A DNA stretch of 6,615 nt from Planctomycetota bacterium (GTDB taxonomy: Bacteria > Planctomycetota > Phycisphaerae > UBA1845). The position numbers and the translations under genes were made by a program. A model generated the notes under the pieces. The model had not been told where the DNA came from. It did not search any database and worked only from the letters and a program-made list of their open reading frames with translations. The stretch spans positions 1 through 6,615 of the forward strand of contig JADFOB010000072.1 in NCBI GenBank assembly GCA_022563055.1. The letters are read 5' to 3'. Positions 1 to 5,621 of the stretch are shown piece by piece; position 1 is the first letter of the stretch; each line of letters starts with the position of its first letter.

Positions 1-135
1 GGATGCCGGGAATCGCGTGGCATGGACCGTCGAGAACATGCCGATCAGCGACTGCTTTGCCGTGAGGCGATCGGTGATGATCTGATCGCACACGATCAAC
101 GCCAATACTTGGGGAGCTGGTTTCTTTGCTGCCAT
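1..135 (-). CDS. DUF6941-like protein, N-terminal fragment (runs off left edge)
   Basis: This minus-strand frame opens with ATG at 135 and stays open for all 45 codons to the window edge, so the C-terminus is missing. The translation begins MAAKKPAPQVLALIVCDQ and continues with IITDRLTAKQSLIGMFSTVH and ATRFPAS. A hydrophobic strand (VLALIVCDQII), then a 'T-x-K-x-SLIG-F' stretch, then 'RFP' is the pattern I recall for the N-terminus of DUF6941, a short uncharacterised beta-rich family seen mainly in planctomycetes. No function is established for it. The Shine-Dalgarno is poor (AGG about 12 nt upstream), but a candidate promoter lies at 171-198. It is divergent from pilT. The coding call is supported by the uninterrupted frame and the family-like sequence; the family name is from memory, so moderate confidence. 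Confidence 0.6.
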   Translation of the reverse strand, partial: MAAKKPAPQVLALIVCDQIITDRLTAKQSLIGMFSTVHATRFPAS

Positions 136-170
136 GGACGTTCGAACCTGGATGACGGTTTTACGCCCGC

Positions 171-198
171 ATCTTACACGCTCGCCCCCGACGGGCAA
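171..198 (-). promoter_or_regulatory. Candidate sigma70-type promoter for the left-edge gene
   Basis: Read on the minus strand, TTGCCC (198-193) and TAAGAT (176-171) are separated by 16 nt. Transcription would start near 164 and leave a leader of about 30 nt before the ATG at 135. Each hexamer matches the consensus at four positions. Its placement just ahead of the gene is the main support. Confidence 0.3.
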
Positions 199-268
199 TC
201 CGGACCGTTCAAGCCCGACAAGGGCCTCTTGCGGGTGGTGCGTCCATCATGGACCTGCGGGTGCGGCG

Positions 269-322
269 CGGCATCTTCGGGAGGGCGAGCCTCCCGATGA
301 TCCGTCTTCCCTGGCACGAGGC
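269..322 (+). repeat. 54-nt dispersed repeat, copy A
   Basis: This stretch aligns without gaps to 5332-5385 at 43 of 54 positions. It begins CGGCATCTT, contains a core hairpin CGGGAGG (278-284) / CCTCCCG (290-296) with a 5-nt loop, and ends ACGAGGC. Read in frame from 269 it gives RHLREGEPPDDPSSLARG, closely matching the peptide from copy B. I recall such 'RHLxEGEPPxEP' peptides as spurious translations of an abundant planctomycete intergenic repeat. It lies in the spacer between the divergent left-edge gene and pilT. It is an intergenic repeat, not a gene, as far as the sequence shows. Confidence 0.65.
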
Positions 323-329
323 AGGATGT

Positions 330-404
330 GTGCCACTGCTCTTGAGCAGTGCTCTTCGCACGACCAGCATGGTACCGTCCGGCACTGCTCAAGAGCAGTG
401 GCAC
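330..404. repeat. Nested inverted repeat (two 23-nt perfect arms)
   Basis: Arm 1 (330-352) and arm 2 (382-404) are perfect reverse complements over 23 nt, separated by 29 nt. Each arm is itself a small hairpin: CACTGCT-CTTG-AGCAGTG in arm 1 and CACTGCT-CAAG-AGCAGTG in arm 2. The transcript could therefore fold as one long stem or as two short stem-loops, a switch-like geometry. It sits 56 nt upstream of the pilT TTG start. It resembles REP/BIME-type extragenic palindromes. A degraded relative lies at 6169-6253. No transposase or tyrosine-type REP recombinase gene is visible. Confidence 0.75.
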
Positions 405-459
405 GCCGAGAACGTCCGTCGGTTGACGTGCGACGGTACAATAGTATGCGAGAGTCACG

Positions 460-1593
460 TTGACGTCCCAATCGAAAGATCCAAAAGAGGTGATGGACCA
501 GCTCCTGGCGGGGATGGCTCAGTTCGGCGCGTCGGACCTGCACTTGAAGGTCGGGCACGCCCCCTATTACCGGATTACGGGGCAGCTTCGCAAGCTCGAG
601 ATGCCGCCGCTCGAGGACGACCGGTTCATCCAACAGATGCTCGCGCACCTGATCCCGAAAGGACGGGAGGCGGATTATGAGCGTCAAGGCGCGATGGATT
701 TCTCGGCGAGCGGGGCCACGGGGGACCGGTATCGGATCAACGTGTTCCGGGCCGCCGGAGAGACGCACGCCGCCATTCGCCGCGTACAGAGCAAAATCCC
801 GTCTTTTGACGAGCTTTCCCTTCCCGATATTTACCGCAGCACGATCGCCAAGAGCACCGAGGGATTGATCCTCGTAAGTGGTGTTACCGGCTGCGGCAAA
901 AGCAGCACGCTGGCGGCCATGATCGAGCTGATCAACACAACCCGCAGCATGCACATCGTCACCATCGAGGATCCGATCGAATACGTCTTTCAACCGAAGA
1001 AATCGATTGTGTCGCAGCGCGAAATCGGCATCGACGTGCCCAACTACGCTCAAGCCTTGCGATTCGTCGTGCGTCAGGATCCGGACTGCATCCTCATTGG
1101 CGAGTTGCGGGATCGCGAGACGATGGGGGCGGCGATTCAGGCAGCCGAGACCGGGCATCTGGTGTTCGGCACCCTTCACTGCAGCGACGCGCAGCAGACC
1201 TTCAGCCGAATCCTCGAGTTCTTCCCGCGAGACGAGCATGCGTTCATCCGCTCATCCTTGGCCAACAGCCTAAAAGCGATCATGTGCCAACGACTGATTC
1301 CAGGGTGCACCGCCGGCACACTTTTCCCGGCTACGGAGGTTTTGCTCAACAATCCGACCGTGAAGGACAAGATCGTCCGAGAGGAGGACGAGGACTTCCC
1401 CGCGATCATCAGCACAAGCGAAGAAGAGGGCATGCGGTCGTTCACCGCGTCTTTGTGCACGCTGATCGAGGAGGACAAGGTCTTCTATGACACAGCCATG
1501 GACTTCGCACCCAACCGCGAGGCGCTGGCCTCCGCCGTCAAGGGAATCAAGACAACCGCACAAAGCCTGATCACCCGACAGCGCACCCGGTGA
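460..1593 (+). CDS. pilT: Type IV pilus retraction ATPase, PilT/PilU type
   Basis: This is a hexameric cytoplasmic ATPase of the GspE/PilB/PilT secretion-ATPase family that powers pilus retraction and twitching motility. The product is 377 aa, within the PilT/PilU size range. The N-terminal PAS-like domain carries ASDLHLKVG (24-32). The Walker A loop is GVTGCGKSS (141-149) with K147; Cys replaces the usual Ser at 145. The Asp box is TIEDPIEYVF (168-177), Walker B is ILIGELRD (211-218) with E215, and the His box is GHLVFGTLH (232-240) with H233 and H240. The C-terminal part (GMRSF...LIEEDKVFYDTAMDFA) resembles PilU more than PilT. The start used is TTG at 460; ATG at 493 is in frame but its AGAGG lies only 2 nt away. 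A TACAAT box at 437-442 could be a -10 element, but no -35 is correctly spaced. No other pilus gene is adjacent; isolated copies are common in this phylum. Confidence 0.92.
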   Translation: MTSQSKDPKEVMDQLLAGMAQFGASDLHLKVGHAPYYRITGQLRKLEMPPLEDDRFIQQMLAHLIPKGREADYERQGAMDFSASGATGDRYRINVFRAAGETHAAIRRVQSKIPSFDELSLPDIYRSTIAKSTEGLILVSGVTGCGKSSTLAAMIELINTTRSMHIVTIEDPIEYVFQPKKSIVSQREIGIDVPNYAQALRFVVRQDPDCILIGELRDRETMGAAIQAAETGHLVFGTLHCSDAQQTFSRILEFFPRDEHAFIRSSLANSLKAIMCQRLIPGCTAGTLFPATEVLLNNPTVKDKIVREEDEDFPAIISTSEEEGMRSFTASLCTLIEEDKVFYDTAMDFAPNREALASAVKGIKTTAQSLITRQRTR

Positions 1594-1615
1594 ATCGGAT
1601 TCCATCCACCGGTAG

Positions 1616-1637
1616 CGTCCGCCCCCCGTGGCGGACG
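1616..1637. terminator. Stem-loop between convergent genes, likely bidirectional terminator
   Basis: CGTCCGCC (1616-1623) and GGCGGACG (1630-1637) form a perfect 8-bp GC-rich stem with a 6-nt loop. It begins 22 nt after the pilT stop and lies 66 nt beyond the end of the oppositely transcribed nnrD. Position and shape fit a shared terminator. Neither side has a clear T-tract, so it is not a textbook intrinsic terminator. Confidence 0.5.
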
Positions 1638-1703
1638 TAGCGCATCATTGGTCCTCGGCCTTTGCGTGCATGGACAAACCGCAACGCAAGAAAGCACAAT
1701 GTC

Positions 1704-2588
1704 CTATTCCAGAGCTGCGGTCTCGTACTCGCAGAAGGCCTCGGGGAGGTATTCGATCACGTCCATCGCCGTCATCGATCGCCTTCCGAGCTCCTCGGCG
1801 GCAAAGTCGCCCGCAAGACCGTGGAGGTACACGCCGAGAATGGAAGCCTCCAAGGAGCCCAGGTTCTGTCCGATCAGCGCGGCGATGACGCCCGTGAGGA
1901 CGTCGCCCATTCCGCCCGTAGCCATCCCCGCATTGCCGGTCTGGTTGCGGAAGAGCCTTTTGCCGTCGGTGACGATCGTGTGGTGTCCCTTGAGAACAAC
2001 GACGCAGTGATAGGCATCGACCAGAGCCAAGGCGGCCCCGCGGCGCGCCGCCGGCGTTTGCTCGACGGGGCGATCGAGGTTGCGGGCGCCCAGCAAGCGG
2101 TGCATCTCGCCGACGTGGGGCGTCACCACGACGCGGTGCGCGTTGGGAATCTCGAAAGGCTCCGTCGTGGCGAGTAGATTCAACCCGTCGGCGTCGAGCA
2201 CGATCGATCCCTCAAAGCGGCTGAGCAATTCCATAAGCGTGGAAGATGTGATCGAGTTGCCAAGCCCCGGTCCCAGCGCGAGCACATCCGCACGAAACTC
2301 TTTCAACATGTCGAGCAGGGCCGCAGGTTGATCGGGGAGCGCGCGAATCGTGGCACACGGCGCCAGGACCGCCACGGAACTCCGCAGGGCGTGTGGGACG
2401 ATCATCTGCACCAGTCCCGCACCGCTGCGATAGGCTGCGTTGGCAGCCAGCGCGACGGCGCCCACCATCATCACACGATCGTCGCACCCGCCAATGACAA
2501 CGATGCGACCCACCTCGCCTTTGTGGGCATCGTCGGCCCGATGCGGCAGCGGCGGAGTCTCCTGCGTGATGGTCGGCTCGTGGTCCAT
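1704..2588 (-). CDS. nnrD: ADP-dependent (S)-NAD(P)H-hydrate dehydratase
   Basis: This enzyme dehydrates the damaged cofactors NADHX and NADPHX back to NADH and NADPH using ADP; it is the C-terminal (ribokinase-like, YjeF_C/CARKD) half of the Nnr repair system. The product is 294 aa from ATG at 2588, the usual length for the stand-alone domain. Visible motifs are GRIVVIGG (27-34), ALGPGLG (104-110), VLDADGLNLLA (130-140), VVTPHVGEM (154-162), LKG (199-201) and the signature GMATGGMGDVLTG (221-233), in which D229 is the expected catalytic Asp. The usual HPGE is HVGE here. The frame extends upstream into larB, but that part is out of character for the family; ATG 2588 has AGAGGG about 11 nt upstream. 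The epimerase partner (NnrE, YjeF_N) is not fused and not present. The gene follows larB by 23 nt and probably shares its transcript. Confidence 0.93.
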   Translation of the reverse strand: MDHEPTITQETPPLPHRADDAHKGEVGRIVVIGGCDDRVMMVGAVALAANAAYRSGAGLVQMIVPHALRSSVAVLAPCATIRALPDQPAALLDMLKEFRADVLALGPGLGNSITSSTLMELLSRFEGSIVLDADGLNLLATTEPFEIPNAHRVVVTPHVGEMHRLLGARNLDRPVEQTPAARRGAALALVDAYHCVVVLKGHHTIVTDGKRLFRNQTGNAGMATGGMGDVLTGVIAALIGQNLGSLEASILGVYLHGLAGDFAAEELGRRSMTAMDVIEYLPEAFCEYETAALE

Positions 2589-2611
2589 GATCTCGCACAC
2601 CCTCTGTGACG

Positions 2612-3397
2612 TTACACCGGCGCCTGGTCTTTCGTCGGGTCGGCAGGGCTCCGGCGACGGTTGATCAGTGCCGCGGAATAGCCCGCACCAAACCCGTTGT
2701 CGATGTTGACGACGGTCACGCCCGCGGCACAACTGTTGAGCATGGCCAGCAGCGCCGAGATGCCGCCGAAACTCGCGCCGTAACCCACACTGGTCGGTAC
2801 GGCTATGACCGGGCACTCGACCAATCCACCGACGACGCTGGGAAGCGCGCCGTCCATGCCCGCCACGACCACGATGACACTGGCTTTTTGCAGGACTTCC
2901 GCATGTTGGAGGAGTCGATGAATCCCCGCCACGCCGACGTCGTAGAGCAGCTCGGCTCGCCCGTCCATGATTTCCACCGTGACGCAGGCCTCTTGGGCTA
3001 CAGGATAATCACTCGTACCCGCGGAGACGATTGCGATCGTGCCTTCCGACGGGATTGGCTCTTGCTGGCGAATCGTGATCGCGCGAGCAGCCTCATGGTA
3101 CTCGGCATGGGAATGGCCACTGGCGACGGCGGCGTAGATCTCCGGGGAAGCACGCGTGGCCAGCACATTGACACCGGCGGCGACGGATCGCTCGACGATC
3201 TTGGCGACCTGGTCGGGCGATTTTCCCTCGGCGTAAATGACCTCGGGGAATCCACAGCGGATCGAGCGGTGGTGGTCGATCTTGGCGAACCCGACATCCT
3301 CAAATGGCATGGTACGAAGTCGGGCCAGCGCCTCGTCGGTCGAGCAAACGCCGCTCCGTACGGAATCCAGAAGCTCACGCAAGCGTTGTTCGGTCAT
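2612..3397 (-). CDS. larB: Nickel pincer cofactor biosynthesis protein LarB (NaAD carboxylase/hydrolase)
   Basis: LarB starts synthesis of the nickel-pincer nucleotide of lactate racemase and related enzymes: it carboxylates the pyridinium ring of nicotinic acid adenine dinucleotide and cleaves the phosphoanhydride, giving P2CMN and AMP. The product is 261 aa from ATG at 3397, typical for LarB. The N-terminal part has PFEDVGFAKIDHHR (31-44) and GFPEVIYAEGKS (49-60). The C-terminal PurE/AIR-carboxylase-like domain carries AIVSAGTSDYPVA (122-134), YDVGVAGIHR (152-161), VVAGMDGALPSVVGGL (177-192), PTSVGYGASFGG (201-212) and NIDNGFGAG (231-239). C223 in LNSCAAG fits the catalytic Cys (C221 in the Lactobacillus plantarum enzyme, from memory). 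A GTG at 3427 would add 10 residues unlike the family. larC and larE are absent from the window, so they must be elsewhere if the pathway is complete. Confidence 0.94.
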   Translation of the reverse strand: MTEQRLRELLDSVRSGVCSTDEALARLRTMPFEDVGFAKIDHHRSIRCGFPEVIYAEGKSPDQVAKIVERSVAAGVNVLATRASPEIYAAVASGHSHAEYHEAARAITIRQQEPIPSEGTIAIVSAGTSDYPVAQEACVTVEIMDGRAELLYDVGVAGIHRLLQHAEVLQKASVIVVVAGMDGALPSVVGGLVECPVIAVPTSVGYGASFGGISALLAMLNSCAAGVTVVNIDNGFGAGYSAALINRRRSPADPTKDQAPV

Positions 3398-3482
3398 TCC
3401 ATACCAGTGTAGACATCGCAAGCCCACACGGCAATCGTCAACCTACTAAAGGCGAGGGTTTGCTGCGCACAAGAGCGAGAGC

Positions 3483-3501
3483 GACGTCAAACCGTGACGT
3501 C
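3483..3501. repeat. Short inverted repeat over the yjfB-like stop codon
   Basis: GACGTCA (3483-3489) and TGACGTC (3495-3501) are perfect reverse complements separated by 5 nt, with the TGA stop inside the left arm. The stem is short and has no T-tract, so it is at best a weak transcript-end hairpin before larB. Confidence 0.3.
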
Positions 3502-3684
3502 AAGGTGATGGTTGCTGCTGGGTGGGCGTTCCATGATCTCCGTGGCGCTTTGGATCAACTCGATGGCGTTTTGGCCTTGCTGCTTGGCGACGCTCATCGT
3601 TTTTGCGAGCACGGCCATGCCGATCTGATCCTTGATACGGGCGGCCTGAAACGCCGAGGCGCCTTCAATGCTCGTGATGCTCAT
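3487..3684 (-). CDS. Small YjfB-like putative motility protein
   Basis: This is a 65-aa protein starting with ATG at 3684, preceded by a good Shine-Dalgarno (GAGAGG on the minus strand, 3697-3692, 7-nt spacer). The middle (about 14-52) is a predicted amphipathic helix rich in Ala, Gln and Met, including AVLAKTMSVAKQQGQNAIEL (24-43); it ends in the short strand LDVTV (61-65). A single helix with a QQG turn and a C-terminal 'hLDhxV' tail is what I recall for the YjfB 'putative motility protein' family, small proteins often found near flagellar or chemotaxis genes, with no defined biochemical role. Here it stands 90 nt upstream of larB and 427 nt downstream of arsM. A very tentative sigma28-like element (GAAA-N16-GACGATAT, minus strand 3775-3748) lies upstream. 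The coding call is firm because of the ribosome binding site; the family call is moderate. Confidence 0.65.
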   Translation of the reverse strand: MSITSIEGASAFQAARIKDQIGMAVLAKTMSVAKQQGQNAIELIQSATEIMERPPSSNHHLDVTV

Positions 3685-3803
3685 GCGTCCGCCTCTCTCT
3701 TGCGCGCCGTGTAATCGAATCAACGAAGCCCCGGTCCGCCGGCGGGAATATCGTCGAACGGGACACCGAGGTTTCGTACCAAGGGAGGAGTCCGGTAAAA
3801 ATA

Positions 3804-3826
3804 GGGGCATGGGGATGGGGGCTGGG
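3804..3826 (+). other. G-quadruplex-type motif
   Basis: Four G-runs (4, 4, 5 and 3 guanines) are separated by loops CAT, AT and CT, which satisfies the canonical G3+N1-7 pattern. The G-rich strand is the plus strand, so it would be the template for leftward transcription into the yjfB-like gene and the RNA would carry the C-runs. It lies about 120 nt ahead of that start codon. Whether it folds is unknown. Confidence 0.45.
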
Positions 3827-4010
3827 ATGCGGATGGCAGGCCCCGTTCTCAACGGGTCCGTGACGGAAACGGCGGATGTTCCTGTTGGTGAATGGCCGCG
3901 TAGACTCAGCGGCGTTGCGGCCCGTGTTTGCAGCCCCAATCACGACCCGATGCTCCACATCGGTTCGACGTGCACGTGTTTGGCATGCCGCGTCAGGATG
4001 ATCGATGAAT

Positions 4011-4082
4011 CGAGCCCTGAGCGCAAGCGACGGGTACCTGTTTCGCGCCGAATCACAACGCCGCGCTGGCGCTTGGGGCTCG
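4011..4082. repeat. Imperfect palindromic dispersed repeat after arsM
   Basis: The left arm CGAGCCCTGAGCGCAAGCGA (4011-4030) is mirrored by the right arm CGCTGGCGCTTGGGGCTCG (4064-4082) with a few mismatches, around a roughly 30-nt centre. Its two translations include SPKRQRG and YPSLALRA, peptides I recall as products of a very abundant planctomycete intergenic palindrome. The element begins about 30 nt past the arsM stop and could act as its transcript-end hairpin. Repeat status in the genome is inferred; only one copy is present here. Confidence 0.55.
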
Positions 4083-4111
4083 GATGGCCGTAGAAGGGAC
4101 GACACGCGGCG

Positions 4112-5275
4112 TCAGCAGCAACTGCCCTCACTGCAACTTTCGCTGGGTTCGGTGGTTTCTCGGTCGTCGCGCCCTTTCGTCTGGTCAGGTGCTCGAAGCG
4201 CTCCCTCCGAGCACTCGAACGGTTGCGCCCGATCCCGCGGAACCTCCACGCGCGGGGACACGGCGTGGAACGACTCCGCGTAGGGAGGCGAGGTGAGGAT
4301 GCCAAACGTCTTGTCGCAGACGGCCATCCGCTCGCCGCGATGCAGCGTGTGCCCGTCGTCATCGGTGACGGCGCTGAAGGGACCACGATAGATGACAGCT
4401 TGGTTGCGCTCCAAGCACGGACCCTCTTTTCCCTTGAACGCACGAACCGTCACGGAGCGAAACTCGATGCCTTGAACAACCTGCCAGGGTTCACGACTCC
4501 GCTCCACCAGCTCGATCCCGTAGAAACCGGCCCGCTCGAAGGCGCGGATGAAATCCGCCTCCGTGAGTGCGCCGCTGATGCAACCGCTCCAGAGTTCGGA
4601 ATCCGCCTGCATCGCCGCCGGCACCGGCTCATCGCTGACGATGTCGCTGACCACGCATCGCCCGCCGCGGCGCAGTACGCGGAATATCTCGCTAAAAAGG
4701 CGCTCCTTCTGGTCGGCTTGAACCAGGTTGAGGACACAGTTGCTGATCACGACGTCCACCGCGTCATCGGCGATCAGCGGCTGTGTACGCCGCAACCGGT
4801 CGGCCTGCTCGTCCATTTCCAGGTAATCCTCGGGGGTCGTCACAGGATGCTGGCCAAGCCACGCGCCCAGTGCATCGAGGTCCAACGCAAGATCCTGGAT
4901 GCGGCCATTGCGGAACTCGACGTTGTCGTAGCCGATGCGGCGGACGAAATCCGCTGTGGCATTCCTGGCGAGTTCGAGCATCGGCGGGTTGAAGTCGACG
5001 CCGATCACGCGTCCTTCCACGCCGACGATCTGCGCTGCGATAAAACAGATTTTCCCGCTGCCGCTGCCAAGATCGAGCACGGTTTCACCGGGCCCAAGCC
5101 ATTTTGACGGATCGCCGCAGCCGTAATCGACATCGAGCACGGACTTCGGGATGGCCTCGAGATACCGCGAATCATACCCGCCCGACGCGCAGCATAGCTC
5201 CGGCTGAACCGTCGCCGCCGCCTCCGCATATCGCTTACGTGTGGCTGCTTCCACGGAAATGGAATCCGAACTCAT
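4112..5275 (-). CDS. arsM: ArsM-like arsenite S-adenosylmethionine methyltransferase
   Basis: This is a class I SAM-dependent methyltransferase of the ArsM/AS3MT type, which methylates trivalent arsenic in the cytoplasm to methylated, partly volatile species. The product is 387 aa from ATG at 5275, with GGGAG 10 nt upstream. SAM motif I is VLDLGSGSGK (66-75), followed by RVIGVDFNPPML (89-100). ArsM hallmarks are DYGCGDPSKW (50-59, C53), SNCVLNL (178-184, C180), RVLRRGGRCVVSDIV (199-213) and SGCISGAL (230-237, C232); C53, C180 and C232 fit the three As(III)-binding cysteines. A C-terminal domain follows (about 270-365: EFRSVTVRAFKGKEG, ERNQAVIYRGPF, AVCDKTF) and the tail ends in CSEGSCC. I recall this longer architecture from cyanobacteria and planctomycetes. 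No arsR, arsB/acr3 or arsC is adjacent. Activity on arsenic is inferred from family motifs. Confidence 0.88.
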   Translation of the reverse strand: MSSDSISVEAATRKRYAEAAATVQPELCCASGGYDSRYLEAIPKSVLDVDYGCGDPSKWLGPGETVLDLGSGSGKICFIAAQIVGVEGRVIGVDFNPPMLELARNATADFVRRIGYDNVEFRNGRIQDLALDLDALGAWLGQHPVTTPEDYLEMDEQADRLRRTQPLIADDAVDVVISNCVLNLVQADQKERLFSEIFRVLRRGGRCVVSDIVSDEPVPAAMQADSELWSGCISGALTEADFIRAFERAGFYGIELVERSREPWQVVQGIEFRSVTVRAFKGKEGPCLERNQAVIYRGPFSAVTDDDGHTLHRGERMAVCDKTFGILTSPPYAESFHAVSPRVEVPRDRAQPFECSEGALRAPDQTKGRDDRETTEPSESCSEGSCC

Positions 5276-5331
5276 CGCGTCATTACTCCCAAACTTGGTG
5301 CTCTGACAACCTTGATTCTTCCGGCTACGAA

Positions 5332-5385
5332 CGGCATCTTGGGGAAGGCGAACCTCTTGTTGAACCGTCTTATCTGATACGAGGC
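5332..5385 (+). repeat. 54-nt dispersed repeat, copy B
   Basis: This is the gapless partner of 269-322, with 43 of 54 identical bases. The frame from 5332 reads RHLGEGEPLVEPSYLIRG, against RHLREGEPPDDPSSLARG in copy A; GAG/GAA differences at two codons are silent. The core hairpin of copy A is largely lost here, so this copy looks more decayed. It lies 57 nt upstream of the arsM start on the opposite orientation. It is best treated as an intergenic repeat. Confidence 0.65.
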
Positions 5386-5479
5386 TCGATAGCGGCCCGC
5401 CCGAGACTATACAACCCAGCCCGCGCTACAGTATTCCCACGTCCGAAATCGTAGGGCGCAGTTTCCTGCAAGGCAAGCA

Positions 5480-5508
5480 TTGCCGCGGCATAGCGGGTTT
5501 GCTACCAT
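5480..5508 (+). promoter_or_regulatory. Candidate sigma70-type promoter for the ACT-domain gene
   Basis: TTGCCG (5480-5485) and TACCAT (5503-5508) are separated by the optimal 17 nt. Transcription would begin near 5515, giving a leader of about 107 nt before the GTG at 5622. The hexamers match the consensus at four positions each. The TTGCC form of the -35 resembles the candidate at 193-198. Confidence 0.4.
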
Positions 5509-5621
5509 CCGTACTCGGTAAGCGGTGTGGACCCACCCGGATCGGGATCGGCGCGCCAGACCTCTGGACGCGAGCCCGTCGGCCGGGATGGGGGCCGTTC
5601 ACCGCGGAAAGGTGATTGGTT

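Larger units (their letters stand above)
3685..4111. other. 427-nt spacer between arsM and the yjfB-like gene
   Basis: I see no convincing gene here. Open frames on both strands lack a ribosome binding site and translate to Arg/Pro/Ser-rich sequence typical of noncoding GC-rich DNA. The spacer holds a G-quadruplex-type motif (3804-3826), a CCCGTT/AACGGG hairpin with a 3-nt loop (3842-3856), a 10-bp palindrome ACGTGCACGT (3968-3977) and a palindromic dispersed repeat (4011-4082). Confidence 0.5.
5276..5621. other. 346-nt divergent spacer between arsM and the ACT gene
   Basis: This spacer holds the arsM ribosome binding site (GGGAG on the minus strand, 5290-5286), a second copy of the 54-nt repeat (5332-5385), a candidate plus-strand promoter (5480-5508) and about 110 nt of leader for the ACT gene. 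I found no convincing promoter for arsM and no clear ArsR-type operator. The short mirror TATCTGATA at 5370-5378 lies inside the repeat. Confidence 0.5.

Noticed and set aside
330..404. CRISPR array
   Set aside because: There are only two repeat units, in inverted orientation, with no series of spacers and no cas gene.
423..442. TTGACG followed by TACAAT as a pilT promoter
   Set aside because: The hexamers are only 8 nt apart, too close to act as -35 and -10. TACAAT alone may be a -10 element but lacks a correctly spaced -35.
247..1239. Long minus-strand open frame (330 codons) overlapping pilT
   Set aside because: It lies antisense to most of pilT, whose motifs are unmistakable. Its translation is Arg/His/Leu-rich with no recognisable domain, as expected from a GC-rich antisense frame.
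2589..2816. Upstream extension of nnrD into larB
   Set aside because: The extra 76 codons overlap the conserved C-terminal part of larB, and their translation is unlike any hydrate dehydratase N-terminus.
2606..3412. Plus-strand open frame (268 codons) over larB
   Set aside because: It is antisense to larB, which has a complete set of family motifs. No ribosome binding site or domain was seen in the plus frame.
3668..4093. Hypothetical protein in the arsM to yjfB-like spacer (either strand)
   Set aside because: Neither strand has a ribosome binding site. The composition is Arg/Pro/Ser-rich and part of the frame is the dispersed palindrome itself.
4223..5107. Plus-strand open frame (294 codons) over arsM
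   Set aside because: It is antisense to the methyltransferase and mirrors its codon structure; no domain is recognisable.
5406..5411. TATAGT on the minus strand as the arsM -10 box
   Set aside because: No acceptable -35 hexamer is found 16-18 nt upstream, and it would leave a leader of over 100 nt containing the 54-nt repeat.
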